Below, piece by piece: positions 37,586 through 61,727 of a stretch of 64,000 bases of DNA. Position 1 is the first letter of the stretch. Every line of letters begins with the position of its first letter. A program made the translations under genes and the position numbers. The notes beneath the pieces were generated by a model, which saw only the letters and a list, made by a program, of their open reading frames with translations, did no database searches and was not told the DNA's origin. This DNA comes from Cloeon dipterum. Its lineage: Eukaryota; Arthropoda; Insecta; Ephemeroptera; Baetidae. The stretch is from contig NC_088790.1 of assembly GCF_949628265.1 (NCBI RefSeq), forward strand, positions 6,762,545 to 6,826,544, written 5' to 3'.

Positions 37586-40500
37586 CAAAACCAAAGTCAT
37601 TAAAAATACTATTATTAAATTTATTTAATTCAAAGTTCAAACTAATACTTAATGCAAATTTATTGTACAGGAAATTTTATTAAACACTAAACTTGAAGAG
37701 TTGAAAATGCAACATCAAACTGATATTTACATAATATGCTAATAAGAAATAAATATTAAGAGATAGGCACTTAAGAGCCACCTGGAATGATGACTTGTGT
37801 TTTTCTTCTATTTTCTGGTCCGTCTCTTCATCAGTAAGCTAAACCCTTTGCCGCGCTAAAAATAAAATTTGATGTGAGTACAGAAATCAACATAAATTAA
37901 TAATGAAGCACTAGGTTAAACTTAAGGTTTGCAATAATAGGATACATTATTTGACCCGATAAATTTTGGCGCATATTTATAGTAAAATGGGCATATCAAT
38001 GCCCTGAAGCACGGTTGAGGCAATTACTTGTGTAAACATATCGATTTTCCTAAGGCGCAAGAGAGGTGCGAGTCGCATTTAAAATAAAGCCGATCACCAG
38101 TTGCGGCGCTGAAAAAGCGAGTTTTGTGTATCGAGCAGGAAAACTGCTGTTGTTGAGGCTGTTTTTGTGCCGTGGGAAAAGCGGCGTCTCTCATGCACAT
38201 GTGCATCGAATTTTTCACCAGCCTCTCTTTTTCCTTCCACTCCACGCACCCGCCTTTTCCTCAGAGAGCAAATTCAATGCAGAGCCGAGCAGACACACAC
38301 AATCTGAAGAGCTTTAGTCTTTCTATTTTTTACTTCACACAGAAAACGGGGTAACAAATGATAATTATTTTTTTCGAGGCTCTGAGCGTCTCGACAATCA
38401 ATCTCCTCCGCCGTCATTTCATTTTGCTGGTTGTAGGCAAAAAGGTTAGGTTTAGAATAAGGGGCGCTCTATATTTGAATATCAGAAGAAAAAGCAAGCT
38501 ACTGGAAGGGAAAGCAACGTAGGAGTCGCAGCAAAGTTGCTCGCAATCGGCGTTCATCGACAATTGAACAACATTACAAGTAGCTTTATTTGAGCAAAAG
38601 CGGTGTGCCGCGATACATCAATGACGCACAGGTTGCATACTTGAATGAAGCACGATACGAAAAGTGAATGCGCTCCCTTGACTGCGGAATCCGCTTATCA
38701 AAAACGTTTCTTGCCGCTTTGAAGCCCCTTCTAGTATTTTTTTATTGACCAACAGAACGCGCACTTTCTGCACTGAGTGAGTTTTATTCTCCGTCCGGCT
38801 CATAAAATCAGGCGGTGGAGCAAAACTGTTCGGTGTTTGCGCAGGGCGTTATGGAAGAGCTCACACGCTTTTTAGGGGTAGATTGGATCTAAATAAATTT
38901 GGTGCTGCGGCGGGGACGAGGGTTTGCAAAGTGGAAGGTGCGGTGGCCTGGCGAGTGTTGCACGCCCAAATTTTAATTTGAGGCAGCGCAGATTGTGCAC
39001 GGGTAGAAATCTGGCAGCAGGACGAGACGAGGGAAGACGCCACGGCTGGAAATCAATTTGCGATTAAAAGCGTTAAAGAACCTTCTGCGGCTTTTTTTAA
39101 AAGCAAAAAAGTGTTCCGCTATGGAGAGTGGAAAAAGAGGAAAGTGCTCTGGGCAAGAGACGACGGCGTTTTTCGCCTGAAATTATTTCAAAATTCACCC
39201 AAATGAGAGGGAGTGGAAGAGAAGACGAGCCAAAAGTATGCCACTGCTAGACGCACTCTGGAAAGAAATTCACTCGACAACGTTTTCTGCAAAGGCCAAT
39301 TTGGTCCTCTCATTTTTTTATTTTTTACAGTGCCGCTTTTTATTTGCGAATATTTGCAAAAGACGCACTCTTTTAGATGATTTTCCGCTGTGCGTCTGAA
39401 AAATTTGCGTTGTTCTGACGTCCGAGCTAAAAATGGTTATTCTGTTATTGAGGCTCATCCTACCAGATATTTGAAATAATTGAACCTTGATATTTCGTCA
39501 GAGCCTCGATACTGACGAAAGACAAGGAAACATCTGAAACGAATAATTAAAATTTAATACTCCCTTTTGTGCCATTAGACGCTCTCAGAAGCTTTGGTGG
39601 CAATGGAAATGGTCCGCACTAACCGTTTATCTCATTGGCCCGCCGAACTCGTCGTTTTTTATCTCTACACGAAGAAAATGAGAAAATAATAGCAGCCCCA
39701 ACGGCGTGTGGCGAGAAAGAAAAACACGGCGCGTTTCCCCCATTTGACTCACATGAATTTTTTTCCTTTATCACTTAGAAGAGATCGAGGCACTGTACCA
39801 GCGAGCTCGTTTCGATCGGTGATGATGAATGGTGCAATTTGTGTCCATGCGGGCTTTTTGTCCGAAATAATTTTCCATTTTTCTGTTGTAAGAGACATAC
39901 GAGATGATTTATCGCCATGACTAGGTGCAAAAAATAGCTATCACGCATGTCAATATCAGAGTCTATTACTTGACCGCTCGAAGTGATTACACGTGCTCTT
40001 CCCTTAACAGGGAAGGTGTCTTCAGCTGCCGAGGGTCAAGTATCTGGGAGTTGTGACGAGTAAGGGATGATGAAATATTGAGAATATGACACGCACAAAG
40101 CATAAAATGGAATATATTGATGCGCACTATTGAACATCAATACACGATGCAAAAAGGCCTCCGTCGTTAAATTGATAGCGCGTAACATTATTCATTTGAG
40201 GGCACGGAAGTTCCATAAAAAGCTGCGATGGCACTCCAGATGCTCGGCAGTGTTGATACGAGTCGTACTCAAGTCTCTTCAAGGCGTAATGACATGAGTA
40301 TGCTGACTGCTAATTCGAAAATATATGTTGGAAAGATAAGCATTGAAAGCTTTGATTTATTGGCTAAAAATCTTCAACTTAAACATCAGATAATCATAGT
40401 AATTATATACTTTTATTTGCGTACACTCAAATTTAAGTTTGTTTGATTTCATGTATGAATGCTTTTGATTAGAAAAGTTTGCAGCAGAAAACATATGATA

Positions 40501-42168
40501 AACCAACACGACGTGCAAGCATGACGCTCTCTTAAATAAATAACAGAAAGTTGTCATGTCGGCATACATTCGCTCGGGAAGCGGAAAACATAACGATATT
40601 CAAACTACTCCGCTCTCGCCGTGGCTCTTCACTTGCTTACGATGGGAATACATACACAGACAGGACAGGTACTCGCTCTGCTGTAGTGGATGCACTTTGC
40701 GCGATTAACACTAGCAATATTTGCCGCAATAATTCCCAACAACCGACTGTTCGCGTTCTCCAGAGAAGCCACTTTCGAACGAGCACACACAGCAAGACGG
40801 GGGCAACAATTTTTTCCCCCGCAGAAAAGACCAGAAAGGTTGTTTATGAATTGCCCGAATTTATTTCAACGGCCCTTTTTATTACCCGAAAGGAACATTC
40901 AATGCATAGCTAAGCGACTTTTATGGCGCCGTGCTCCACCCATGCTCTCGCGGCGCGAAATCAATTTTTGCACCGCGCCCTGCGTGCTACGTTGATGGCA
41001 CATCCGCGTCTGTCTCTCTTTTTTTGCGTCATCGTGCACGCGGAAATAAGATGAATTGAATCAGAGATTCCTCTTTTTCCCCGCATTTTAGCAAAATGTT
41101 TTGTTCTGTGGCTTGAATTATGATGGATTACTGCCACGCGTGATGAAGAGCAACTCTCGTTGCGCTGTTACCTCTGCCGTGCTAGTGGTGATTAGCGTAG
41201 CAAAAAAACTGCACGTTGCTTATTCTGTCATCAGTGTATTTTTTTCAAGCAGCGTCATGAGCATTGAATTTTTATTACACGACCTATAGCGTATAATATG
41301 ATATAGAATGGTTCATTTTTATTTATGTACAATGAGTGCAAGCTGGAGAATGAAAAAATTGAGAGTGCTGACTGTTTGATTCATTGCTGAGCATCGACTG
41401 CACATAACCTGAATCACAGTAAATGACTTCTCGCAGCTTTTCAATTTAAACTATGAATACAAATGTAGAGGACCAATTTTTACGTGTTAACGAAACCTCT
41501 TCAAAAATAGACATGTAGCGTTGAAGACCATATTGACATTAGGATTTTTCTGGCAAACAATAATATATTTTATTATTCTCTTCATAAAGGTAACTCGATT
41601 TTTGATACTTCCCTTAACTTTTTTACTATATCAATTGCAACAGTCAGTTATAAAATGGGGGTTAAAATGGGTCAATCCTTCACACATTTTTTGGGGGTGC
41701 TGATGCATTTTTGCTGTGATCGTATAATTTGCTAAATATCGGCTCTCATATTTCTCTACAAAATAACGCTGGTTGTGCATTAAAATATTCACGTGCTTGT
41801 AACTTGAAAGTCTGTAGATCGGGAGCCATTTATTGCTTACTAAAACGCTTAGTCATTCATTTTTATTAATTCGCAGTGTCCCGAACGTAAAAAGAACATG
41901 TCATCAAAAATTGTGTATTCAACAATTCGGTCAAGCTCTCCTGCAATGAAACCTTTCTGCAAGTGAATATTTGCACAACATCTGATGTGACCACATTTCG
42001 AATTAATTTATTCTTCTCAAAAATACCATTCAAAATCTCAACTACACGATAGATTTTTGCGTTGTTTTGCGAAGAAACCGCGGCTTTTGCGTGTGGAACT
42101 ATAAAAATGCAAGCACCCGACTCTCTCGCACAGTCGACCGAGTTCTGAACACTTTTTACCAGCATATT
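37586..42168. other. Gene-free stretch: 3' flank of JmjC-like gene and of LYPD6-like gene
   Basis: 4.6 kb with no supportable coding exon. It starts AT-rich, then from about 38,000 alternates between AT-rich and CpG/GA-rich patches. The long 3' UTR of the LYPD6-like gene (minus) may occupy its right part. Open frames here (for example plus 40,551-40,913) have no recognisable similarity or clean splice signals. Confidence 0.45.
37748..37753 (+). terminator. AATAAA poly(A) signal of the JmjC-like gene
   Basis: Plus-strand AATAAA 162 nt after the stop codon, the first canonical hexamer in that 3' flank. Confidence 0.5.
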
Positions 42169-53240
<11,072 letters not shown>

Positions 53241-56200
53241 CTTATCAGCGACCTGCAGCCACCTGTAACAAAGCCAGAAAAAATATTGTCGCGTATCACA
53301 GGTGTTACATTACTCTTGACAAATCGGGAGGTTGCATTTAAAGGATATTACTTTCGAAATAATAAAGCATTAAATAAACGGGACCTAGATATTCTAGCAG
53401 ATGTTCTACACATAGTACAAAACGTCAGTTCATGTTTTACGTGCTGGTGCCGAGAAGCCGGATATTCTGTATTGTTTCATTTTATAATCTGTCAAGCTCA
53501 TAAACGCAATTTCATTCGACTGTATTCTAACCAGGACGCTTTCGCACGAATGATAAACTCTGTGGGGAAGCGATCGATAATATTTTACCACGCTCCATTG
53601 GTGTATTTTTCAGCATCCCCACAAATTATTCATATTTAGATAATAAGTGCCACAGAAATTTATCATTGTCTAACGCCATAAGCTGGTGTGAGGAGAGAGA
53701 CAATGACCTTGATTTAGATGAGAGTTAACCAAACGTAACTCATAGAAATTTTAATGCGACAAGAGAGGTCTCCTCGAGCGAGAAATGCAATTTCCTCATT
53801 CCTCGTACCTTTTGACACTTTTCACTTGAAATAAAACCCAGTTGCACGCACAGCAGAATAAGATGGAGCTTTTCCTGCCATACCAAGAGCTGCTCGGAAA
53901 GTGTCAGTGCGGAGAAAAGCACAAAACGGAGAGGGATTTCCATTTTGCAGATGAAGCTGCAAATACGGGAAAGGCGCACAGGCCAGCTGCTTTCAATAAG
54001 CGTACATACACACTTTGAATCGGCCAACATAAAACTTTCCTGCTTTTTCTCGTCTCCAACTTGCTCAGAGCGCGAATCACAAAATCTTTAAATCAGCCCC
54101 AAGAGCTTTGCTCCTATTTGCTTGTTAGAGTCTTTCCAGACCGAATTCTCTCGGCTGACCAAATTTATTGGACTTTCTCGTTCGACTGCACAAAACAAAC
54201 CCATTTCTCACGCAGAGCAGGGCTGTCGCTCTGCGGAACTTTCTTATCCGCGCCACCTCTTGTGATTGTTGGTAATAGTAAAAAAGGGCTCGTCGAGTCG
54301 AACATTCAAAAAGGGGTTCCTTTGGTGGGTCGACGCTGAGCAGACGAGATTTGCATCCAGCAATAAGACAGGCGTGGTATTTTCATGTCCTAATATCGAT
54401 TTTCATTACATGCCAGCTGCTTCACCCCATCATATCCATATAATATGTACATGCACGCTGATGATGTTCGTTTGTGAGCAGGTGAATATTTCATGACTGA
54501 TACATATTCATGTATTGCCATATTCACACCGCTTCTAAATAATTCCTCTCGGCTCCACAAAACATTTTAACGACCAAAATTAGCTACCAATCGAAATGGG
54601 ACTGATAATCAATGGTGAAGTTTACAATAAGCATCCAATGAGAATATTTTTTTATTATGAATGAGATTTTTTCTGACAATCTAATAATGCTGCAGTACTC
54701 ATATCACTATAAAAATGTCCTCGTTGTCAAATAAAATGAATTTTCTCTTTTTTTATTTATAGAAAGGAAAATGGGAATGATAAACAGACAAAATATCACG
54801 GGTCGGAGGACAAAATTGTTATAGGGTCAAGTAAACTCAACAATTTTACACCAGAAATCAGAATGTACTGGAAGATTCCGTCATAAAAGTTTTCGACAGT
54901 ATATTTAATTTTACGGGTTTTACGGGATAATTTTGAACAAATTTGTGCTTGATTTGTTGTTATAACATATATGTGAAAATTTCATTGTGGCATTATTTTT
55001 TATTTACGAGAAATACCTTTTAAAACTCGAAATACAACGAATTTTTCGTCTTATTAGAGTTTTAAAAATATTCTAAACTTCAAATCTCGGGTTCTAACCA
55101 TCAGAATTACAAAAACTACCCACCGTTAGACACGTCTTCTCCTCCTCTGACCTGCTCAAGGGTTCATGGGGGTACGTGTTTAAATAAAGACTGATTTCTG
55201 GTGTAAATTTCGTTGAATTTGGTTGACCCCATGCCTATTTTATCTTCCGACCAATAACATTTTGTCAACAACAAGTATGAAAGATACAACATCCTAACCA
55301 AAAAACCTTCAACTTAAATACATACTCTTACACAATTTTATTTCAACGCAAGACTAACAATATTAGCCAAACTAATATACTCTTTTTATTTCTCTTTTAT
55401 TGCAAGAGAAAGCCAGTAGGCGACCCTTAACGATTGATCGAAGCCACTCCTCGTCAGAAATATATTGGATCTCTCTTTGTGCGTTGCATTAGCGCTATTT
55501 GAACAAACAATTCTCCAGAAACTGGATTGAAAGTGCCTCCATTTCTGCTCTCAACCGAAGCGATCGGGTTTTCATCGCCTTCCTGGAAATGTTGTCAAAT
55601 TATGCGCCTGAGAGGAGCCAAATGGAAACATCTTGGAGGCTGAGTGCGAGTAATACTCCCCTTGCTACGACACCCGTGACTCGTAAATATAATCTCACTT
55701 GCGCGCTTTGCGGCTTGCGTGGTGCAAGCTATGTGCACGCACGCCTAAAATATAGCATACCGGCGTTTGCAAACAAACACCACTTTGTTGTTGTGGAATA
55801 TGTATCAAGGCGAACCCTGCGAGCATCACTATGCCTTCCCTCGGTGTAACATTTCAGCGTTCTCCACGGCCCCCCGCGTGGGAATTCTGACCCGAACACA
55901 TTAATTTCAACCACGAAACATGCAGCCAGCGCGTGAAGTTTGGTGCTTTCGAACTCTCAGTGAAGCAGACGTGGGACCAAGTTGGGCCCACGCCAGGTAT
56001 GCGTAATTAGTGAGCTTTCCAGGTCAACCAAATCTCCCCTGCTGGTATTGAAACATTCCGACTTACTCTGAATCTTTAATGCCGTAATTAAGCGTGGGCG
56101 AATGCAGAGGTTAAATATTATCACTGCCAGATTATGCTGCGTACCCGTTAGAATTATAGTTTAAACATTTAAGGCGGGTTTGGTTTTCGGCCCAAAAGCA

Positions 56201-59187
56201 ACGCTTCGTTTCTCTGCTTAATTAAATTACGCTAGCTAAATAATTCTACTGTAAGCGGAAAGCGTTTTGCAGGCGCTGCGATATTGCAAGTTTCTCTTTA
56301 TTATTTCAACGGGGCAGATCGATACGCTCTCAGCGGAACAGCAATTAATGTTCGTATATTTACAGTTCACGTGCTGGTTGGACCAAAATTATGGCTGGCT
56401 GGAGGCAGACACAATCGAAAGTCAGTCGAGCAACGCGAGCCTTGGAATTGAAATGAGCCGTTGAGAATTAGGGCTGCCCGCATGTCCTGCCTATGCGGCA
56501 AAAAGTGTTCTTCAGAATTGCAGGGGCTCTTATTGTGTCGGTCTAGACACATTCCAACTCGCGTCACTCCAGCTGGGCGTAAACTGTCAACCGAAAGTAC
56601 TACCCTCATCTTACGCACCCCGAATTAATTGAAACTAATTTGAGAAGCCATTCGAAACAGGCACAATACAGAATTGAGGAAAGCGTGTGCTGCTGAAAAG
56701 CTAGGCGATTGGCAACTAACCGATAAAGTTTTCGATCTACGCGGCTGCCGCAAAATTTTGCCGTTCCGAAGCAGGTACTGAACTCGCTGTGTGGCGAAGT
56801 CTGCACTAAATTTCCTGCTGCCAGCGTAAAGTTCGGCAAGAAAGTCGTAGATAAAAATGCTCAAGGTGCTGGGTACAGCATCAGAAAGGCTGCTCGTCTG
56901 CATATTGGGGCGAGACAGAATTTGGTATAATATCAGCCTTCTGCTCCGGCAAAAAATCGAGGGTCGACCGGTCGGCGACGCTTATTAATTCTTCATTTTT
57001 CATCCCCGGTTCAGAAATGTTTACATTGGGGCAAATGAAGAGCTAGGCGGAAAGTTGGCTGCATTAAAGTGGACAATGGACGCGTGCAGGGGGACGGGGA
57101 GCAACATGGCGGCTTGGAAACAAGCTAGGTAGGCTCATGATATTTGCATTTGCCTGCTGGACCAGATACACACACGAGGGAATTGCCACGTCTGGCTCGC
57201 CGGCCACCACGGCCGACTGCTGACACGCTGTGGCGGCTGGCGGGCGTGCAAGACAAAGCAATCGCCACAGTTTGCGAGTGCAAACACGCCATCAGGCACC
57301 AGATGGCGAGAGGACATTTTCATTTCCAGCCCTCTTTCTACTCGTATCAATTGGGCCTTTGTTTGCAGGAAGAGGTGCCGATAAAATCCAGCTTTGATAG
57401 AAAGGCCAGTGCGATCCTTTGTGAAACAAATTCGCTGTTGGGAGCACCAGGGGGAAAAAAGAATCAAACAAAACTGCTTTCGTAAACAGACCCGGCTCCA
57501 GCTTGTCAGTGGGAAAGCTTATATATTTGCAATATACGGGACCGTTATTGAATTTCGGGCTTATCTTATGCATTCACACAAAAATCAACCTCTCCTTCTA
57601 GCGCAATACCAGAAGTGTGTTTCCCACGACGTGGAAGTAATATCGGCTGACACAAGCTCTGTTGAATAAATGGTTCAATATTTCACCTTTATTTTCCCGC
57701 GAAAGTGGGTATTTTAGCTTTTGACATTTCCAGCGGAATGGTGGTTTCACTTATGTCCTGAATAATTGACCATTTTTACGGCTCGCATGCAAACGACGTG
57801 CGGCTCCATCATCGTCACGTATGGATGATGAATAATCGCTGCGGGAGAGAAAAAACGAGAGACGCACGCTTTAATTAGAGTGCACATTTTCGCACTATTG
57901 ACCGCAGCAGCGAATCGAGCGAGCGCGGTTCACCTCATGAACGCGCTTCAGGAAAGCGAACGAGCGCGCATATTCGTCGGCGAAATTAGTCTCTCGCACC
58001 TGTCGGTGGTGGCTGATGTAAAATGCGCCCGAAAGTATACGTACATACCGATTCCATCCATCGCAACCAGACCGCCCACAGGTAATGTTCGCTCTTTGAA
58101 ACGCGACATATAGCTGTGTGCACGGGGCAAACGCCCGTTTGAACGAATCGTGAAATGAATTGTTTTGTGTGCGCGACAGTATGTACGGCATTCGTTCCGC
58201 TCTTATCTCAATAAACGCCGACGCTTTGCACAACATAACTTGCCAGTTTCGCTTTTTGCAAACAATAAAAAAAGAAATGCTCTGGAGACTCGGTGCGCTT
58301 TTTGCGTCATCCAGTGCGCCATGCAAACAAATCTGTCGTTCTGCGAGATTTATGTCGTAGGTGTATCGCAGATTTCTCAAATTCGAGTATGTTTTCCTTT
58401 AACAAAGCTTTGATGTTTTCCTTGGCTACCTCAATTTCCCAAACAAAGAGGACGAGGGAAGTTTTGGAGAAAATCGGAAAATTCTTTAATTTTTCCTCTA
58501 GTTCAGTTGTGACATCAACTTTATCCAGACTGGGACGGCTAAAACAGTTTCTACTCAGGCTACTCAGCAAGAAAACCAAGAGTGAGATCTCTCTATTACA
58601 GATGAAAAACAAGGGAAATTAATTAACTGCTACTAGGGCGAAATGAAAACAGTTAGTAACTATCATAAATACAACTTTTTCTAGAAGTATTGTGTAAACA
58701 TGCTTGGGAGTGAATTTAAAAGTAACTTAGTGGAAAAACACTGGAAGCATAATTTTGAAATCATTGTAGAAACTCGCTGGTCGGAGGGAAGTTAGTTCAG
58801 AGATTTCATCCCTAACGCAGCGTACGCAATTACTGAAATGGCAGCGTCAGGGGAGAATTTGTATTTATTTCAGCGTTGCTCACAGAGTGCCGCTGCTCCT
58901 TAATTAGAATAAAAGCCGGCACGCAAACAGAAAGGCGGCAGATTTTGTCGGTCGGCGCGCACTGGGGAATGTGTTAATGATACGTGGTCTCGTGATTATT
59001 GTTGCTTTTACGGTCGGTGCCAGTTATGCGGTCGCGCCATTTGTGTGCGATTCGGCGGCCAAGACGGCGGCGGAATTAATTCTCGAGAAGCTTTTACGCC
59101 ATCGTGCCCATTGTCACAGTCGGCAACTGCTATTAATATATGTACACGCACGACAGTGCAAAGTATTTAAGTCGACGCACGCACGCA

Positions 59188-59189
<2 letters not shown>

Positions 59190-59220
<31 letters not shown>
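59190..59220 (+). repeat. (CT)n microsatellite, 31 bp, next to (GCAC)n
   Basis: Fifteen CT units directly preceded by about four GCAC/ACGC units (59,174-59,190), a compound microsatellite. Confidence 0.95.
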
Positions 59221-59221
<1 letters not shown>

Positions 59222-61714
59222 ACGGGTCTCTCCGCAACGAGCGCATCATTTTGGCTAATTGCGACGAATGCAACGACTTGTGTCGGCTTCAATTCCGGCG
59301 CCGCCGCCACCATCGCGCAGAGCAGCACTCAAGCTTCGCAGGGATTACTTGTTTTGTGTTGTGTGTCGCTTAGAAGTAATTGGCAATGAGTTTTAACCAC
59401 ACTGTCACTCATTGCCACAAATCATCTACCTGGAAGGAAGATCATTATTGCTTTCAAGACGTTCTCGCTGCACGCACTGTAAATTCACAGTGATTATATG
59501 TGGAAAGAAACTGATAATTTGTGCTACGATGCCGAATTCTTTATCTTCAACAGTCGTAAAATACGGGTGAATTTTAATGGCCAATTTTCCACGAATCTAT
59601 CCCTTATTTCTCTCTACGCAGTCAATAAACATTTATCTTTATCAATTTTAAATGGAAGTAAAAGGTCGTAAATTCAATTTTTGCATCACATTGAGAGTAT
59701 TATTAGTTGGTGGGTTTATTGGCTTGCTTATTCGCAATGATCATATTTAATGATTTTTTTACATTCCACAAACGAAGTTTCATTTGTTGAAACTCGATTT
59801 GAGTCCTCTTTTTTGTCACAATTTTGTCGTTTGTAGCGTCTGATGAATGCTGGAAGTTCCTGAAGATGATAAAAAGCGAGCCCTTTTTATTCCGGTTGTA
59901 AAATCCATTATTTAAGAGCCATTGAGATGGAGCTGGGACACATAACGACCAAGTAACTTTTAATAGCTGTTATCAAATTAATATTTAATACCATGAAAAG
60001 TTATCAGCTAAACGCCAACAGTTGTTCTTTGAAAGATCAACGAAATTTACGCTCGTGCATGTATTAGTATGAAAATGTCGTAGAAACTTCTGAAAAATGT
60101 GGAAAAAAGTTTAAAGTTAAAGAAGAAAAACTTCTTCCGTGGGCTTCACCATAATAAATCTTGACAAACTTCTATTCTACTCAGCGAATAATGATGTTTG
60201 CGCTGCGTGTTTTAGGCTTTATTCCCGTGACGGCTATGCCTTTGATCAAAACGTCAGTTTGTTTACTCTAGTTCCAAAACTACTCGTTTCCACTCGACCG
60301 CACTTGGACAGGCGAAAAGCGAAGCTGTCATAAAACAGAATCCCTGAGCTAGTCTCATTCGCCGAACTGAGGACCTTCTTCGAGGAACGCGGCGCAGTAT
60401 ATGTTTAATGCCTTTCAAAGCACGTAGCCTCGCCCAGCTTAATAACTACTAACGATTTTGCATCAGCCTCTCGACAAAGGGCGAGAGATAACAGCACGGC
60501 GCCTCATTTTCTGATAAACACTCGGTGGGAAAAGAAAGCAATTTCGCCCTGAGCAGGAGCGAATAAATCAACGCCGTCTGAGATAGAGATTGGCGGGTAG
60601 CTTCTTGTGAGGGTGGAGAGTCAGGCAGGCAGGCTGGCAGGCGTTGACTCTCGAAAGCGTCACGACTCACAGCGTGCATGCCTCACAACAACACGCCAGC
60701 CATTTCTCAGCAGCTCACAAGGACCCTCGACCCGCCTGGCTAAAACTAACAATTGCTCTCAAATGTAATCACCGCGCGCAGAAGTTGAAGCAGCACCGCC
60801 AGCCAGCCACGTGCAGAAATTGCCGGCTTATTGTCTGCCGCCGAGCGCGCGAAAGAGAGAGCCGACTGACTATTCTGTGCAATCTGTACCACTAGCTGCA
60901 ATGAGCAGCGAAATGAATGTCTAGCGAGTGCCGTAATTTCTCTAGAGATTTATACCGCCAAGGAAATATGTGGAAAAGACGTACGCTGGCAGTACATGTT
61001 TTGGGTTTCTGCTCTTTCCTAGCGTGTGCATGCAATTTTTCAGCCGACCTGATTACGCTCCTTAAAGGAAGCCTTTTTAATCCCTTTACTGTGGTTGCAG
61101 CAATTTTTCTCTTTCTCTTTGGAAACAAATGGGCCACTCGTTTTTCTCTTTGTGACGCTGCCGGGAGCTCACTCAAAAAGAAGCCGGACGGAAGAAAGTG
61201 CCTAATTGTCGAGCCAATGCACACAGCTTGAGGTTTTGTTTTGCCTCGACTAGCCGGCTGAGCAAACTTAATAGTATAGGAGCTGCTGGATGGCCCTGGG
61301 AAATCTTTGTTAGCCTCCAAAATTTGCCCTTTTCGCCATATCTTTTGCCCTGCGCTGCCAAATTGCGCGGAAAATGGCATACACGTGTTCCTCGCCAGAT
61401 TTCAATCTTGCAAGAAGAGCAGAGAATGCCGAAAGGCGGATTCGAATGCAGAGAGATACACTTCGGAGGCAAAATAACCTTTGGAATTATGCAGTTGGGA
61501 CGAAATTGACTCTTCGCAGAACGTCGAGAGTGCGCGCGATCGCCGTTCTAGGACGGGTGGTAATATATTTGTTTAACACCACCTCCACAGTGGCGCGTCC
61601 TGTTTAGCATAAAACAACTATAACGGGGATTTAAGGGCACGGAGGATCGCCTCTGTTAACAGGCGAATAGGGGCACAAAATCGGGAAGAAAACTGCTGCT
61701 GCTCAAATGGGGTT

Positions 61715-61727
61715 GGGGGGGGGGGGG
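61715..61727 (+). repeat. G13 homopolymer
   Basis: Thirteen consecutive G following GGGGTT. Prone to length error in assembly and a possible G-quadruplex former. Confidence 0.9.

Noticed and set aside
57895-58380. 161-codon minus-strand frame
   Set aside because: Unrecognisable protein; overlapping frames on the other strand are equally long, so nothing favours it.
60892-61380. 162-codon minus-strand frame and the overlapping 104-codon plus-strand frame with hydrophobic stretches
   Set aside because: No family motif, no splice context and no codon pattern; two overlapping frames in GC-balanced DNA are expected by chance in a region this long.
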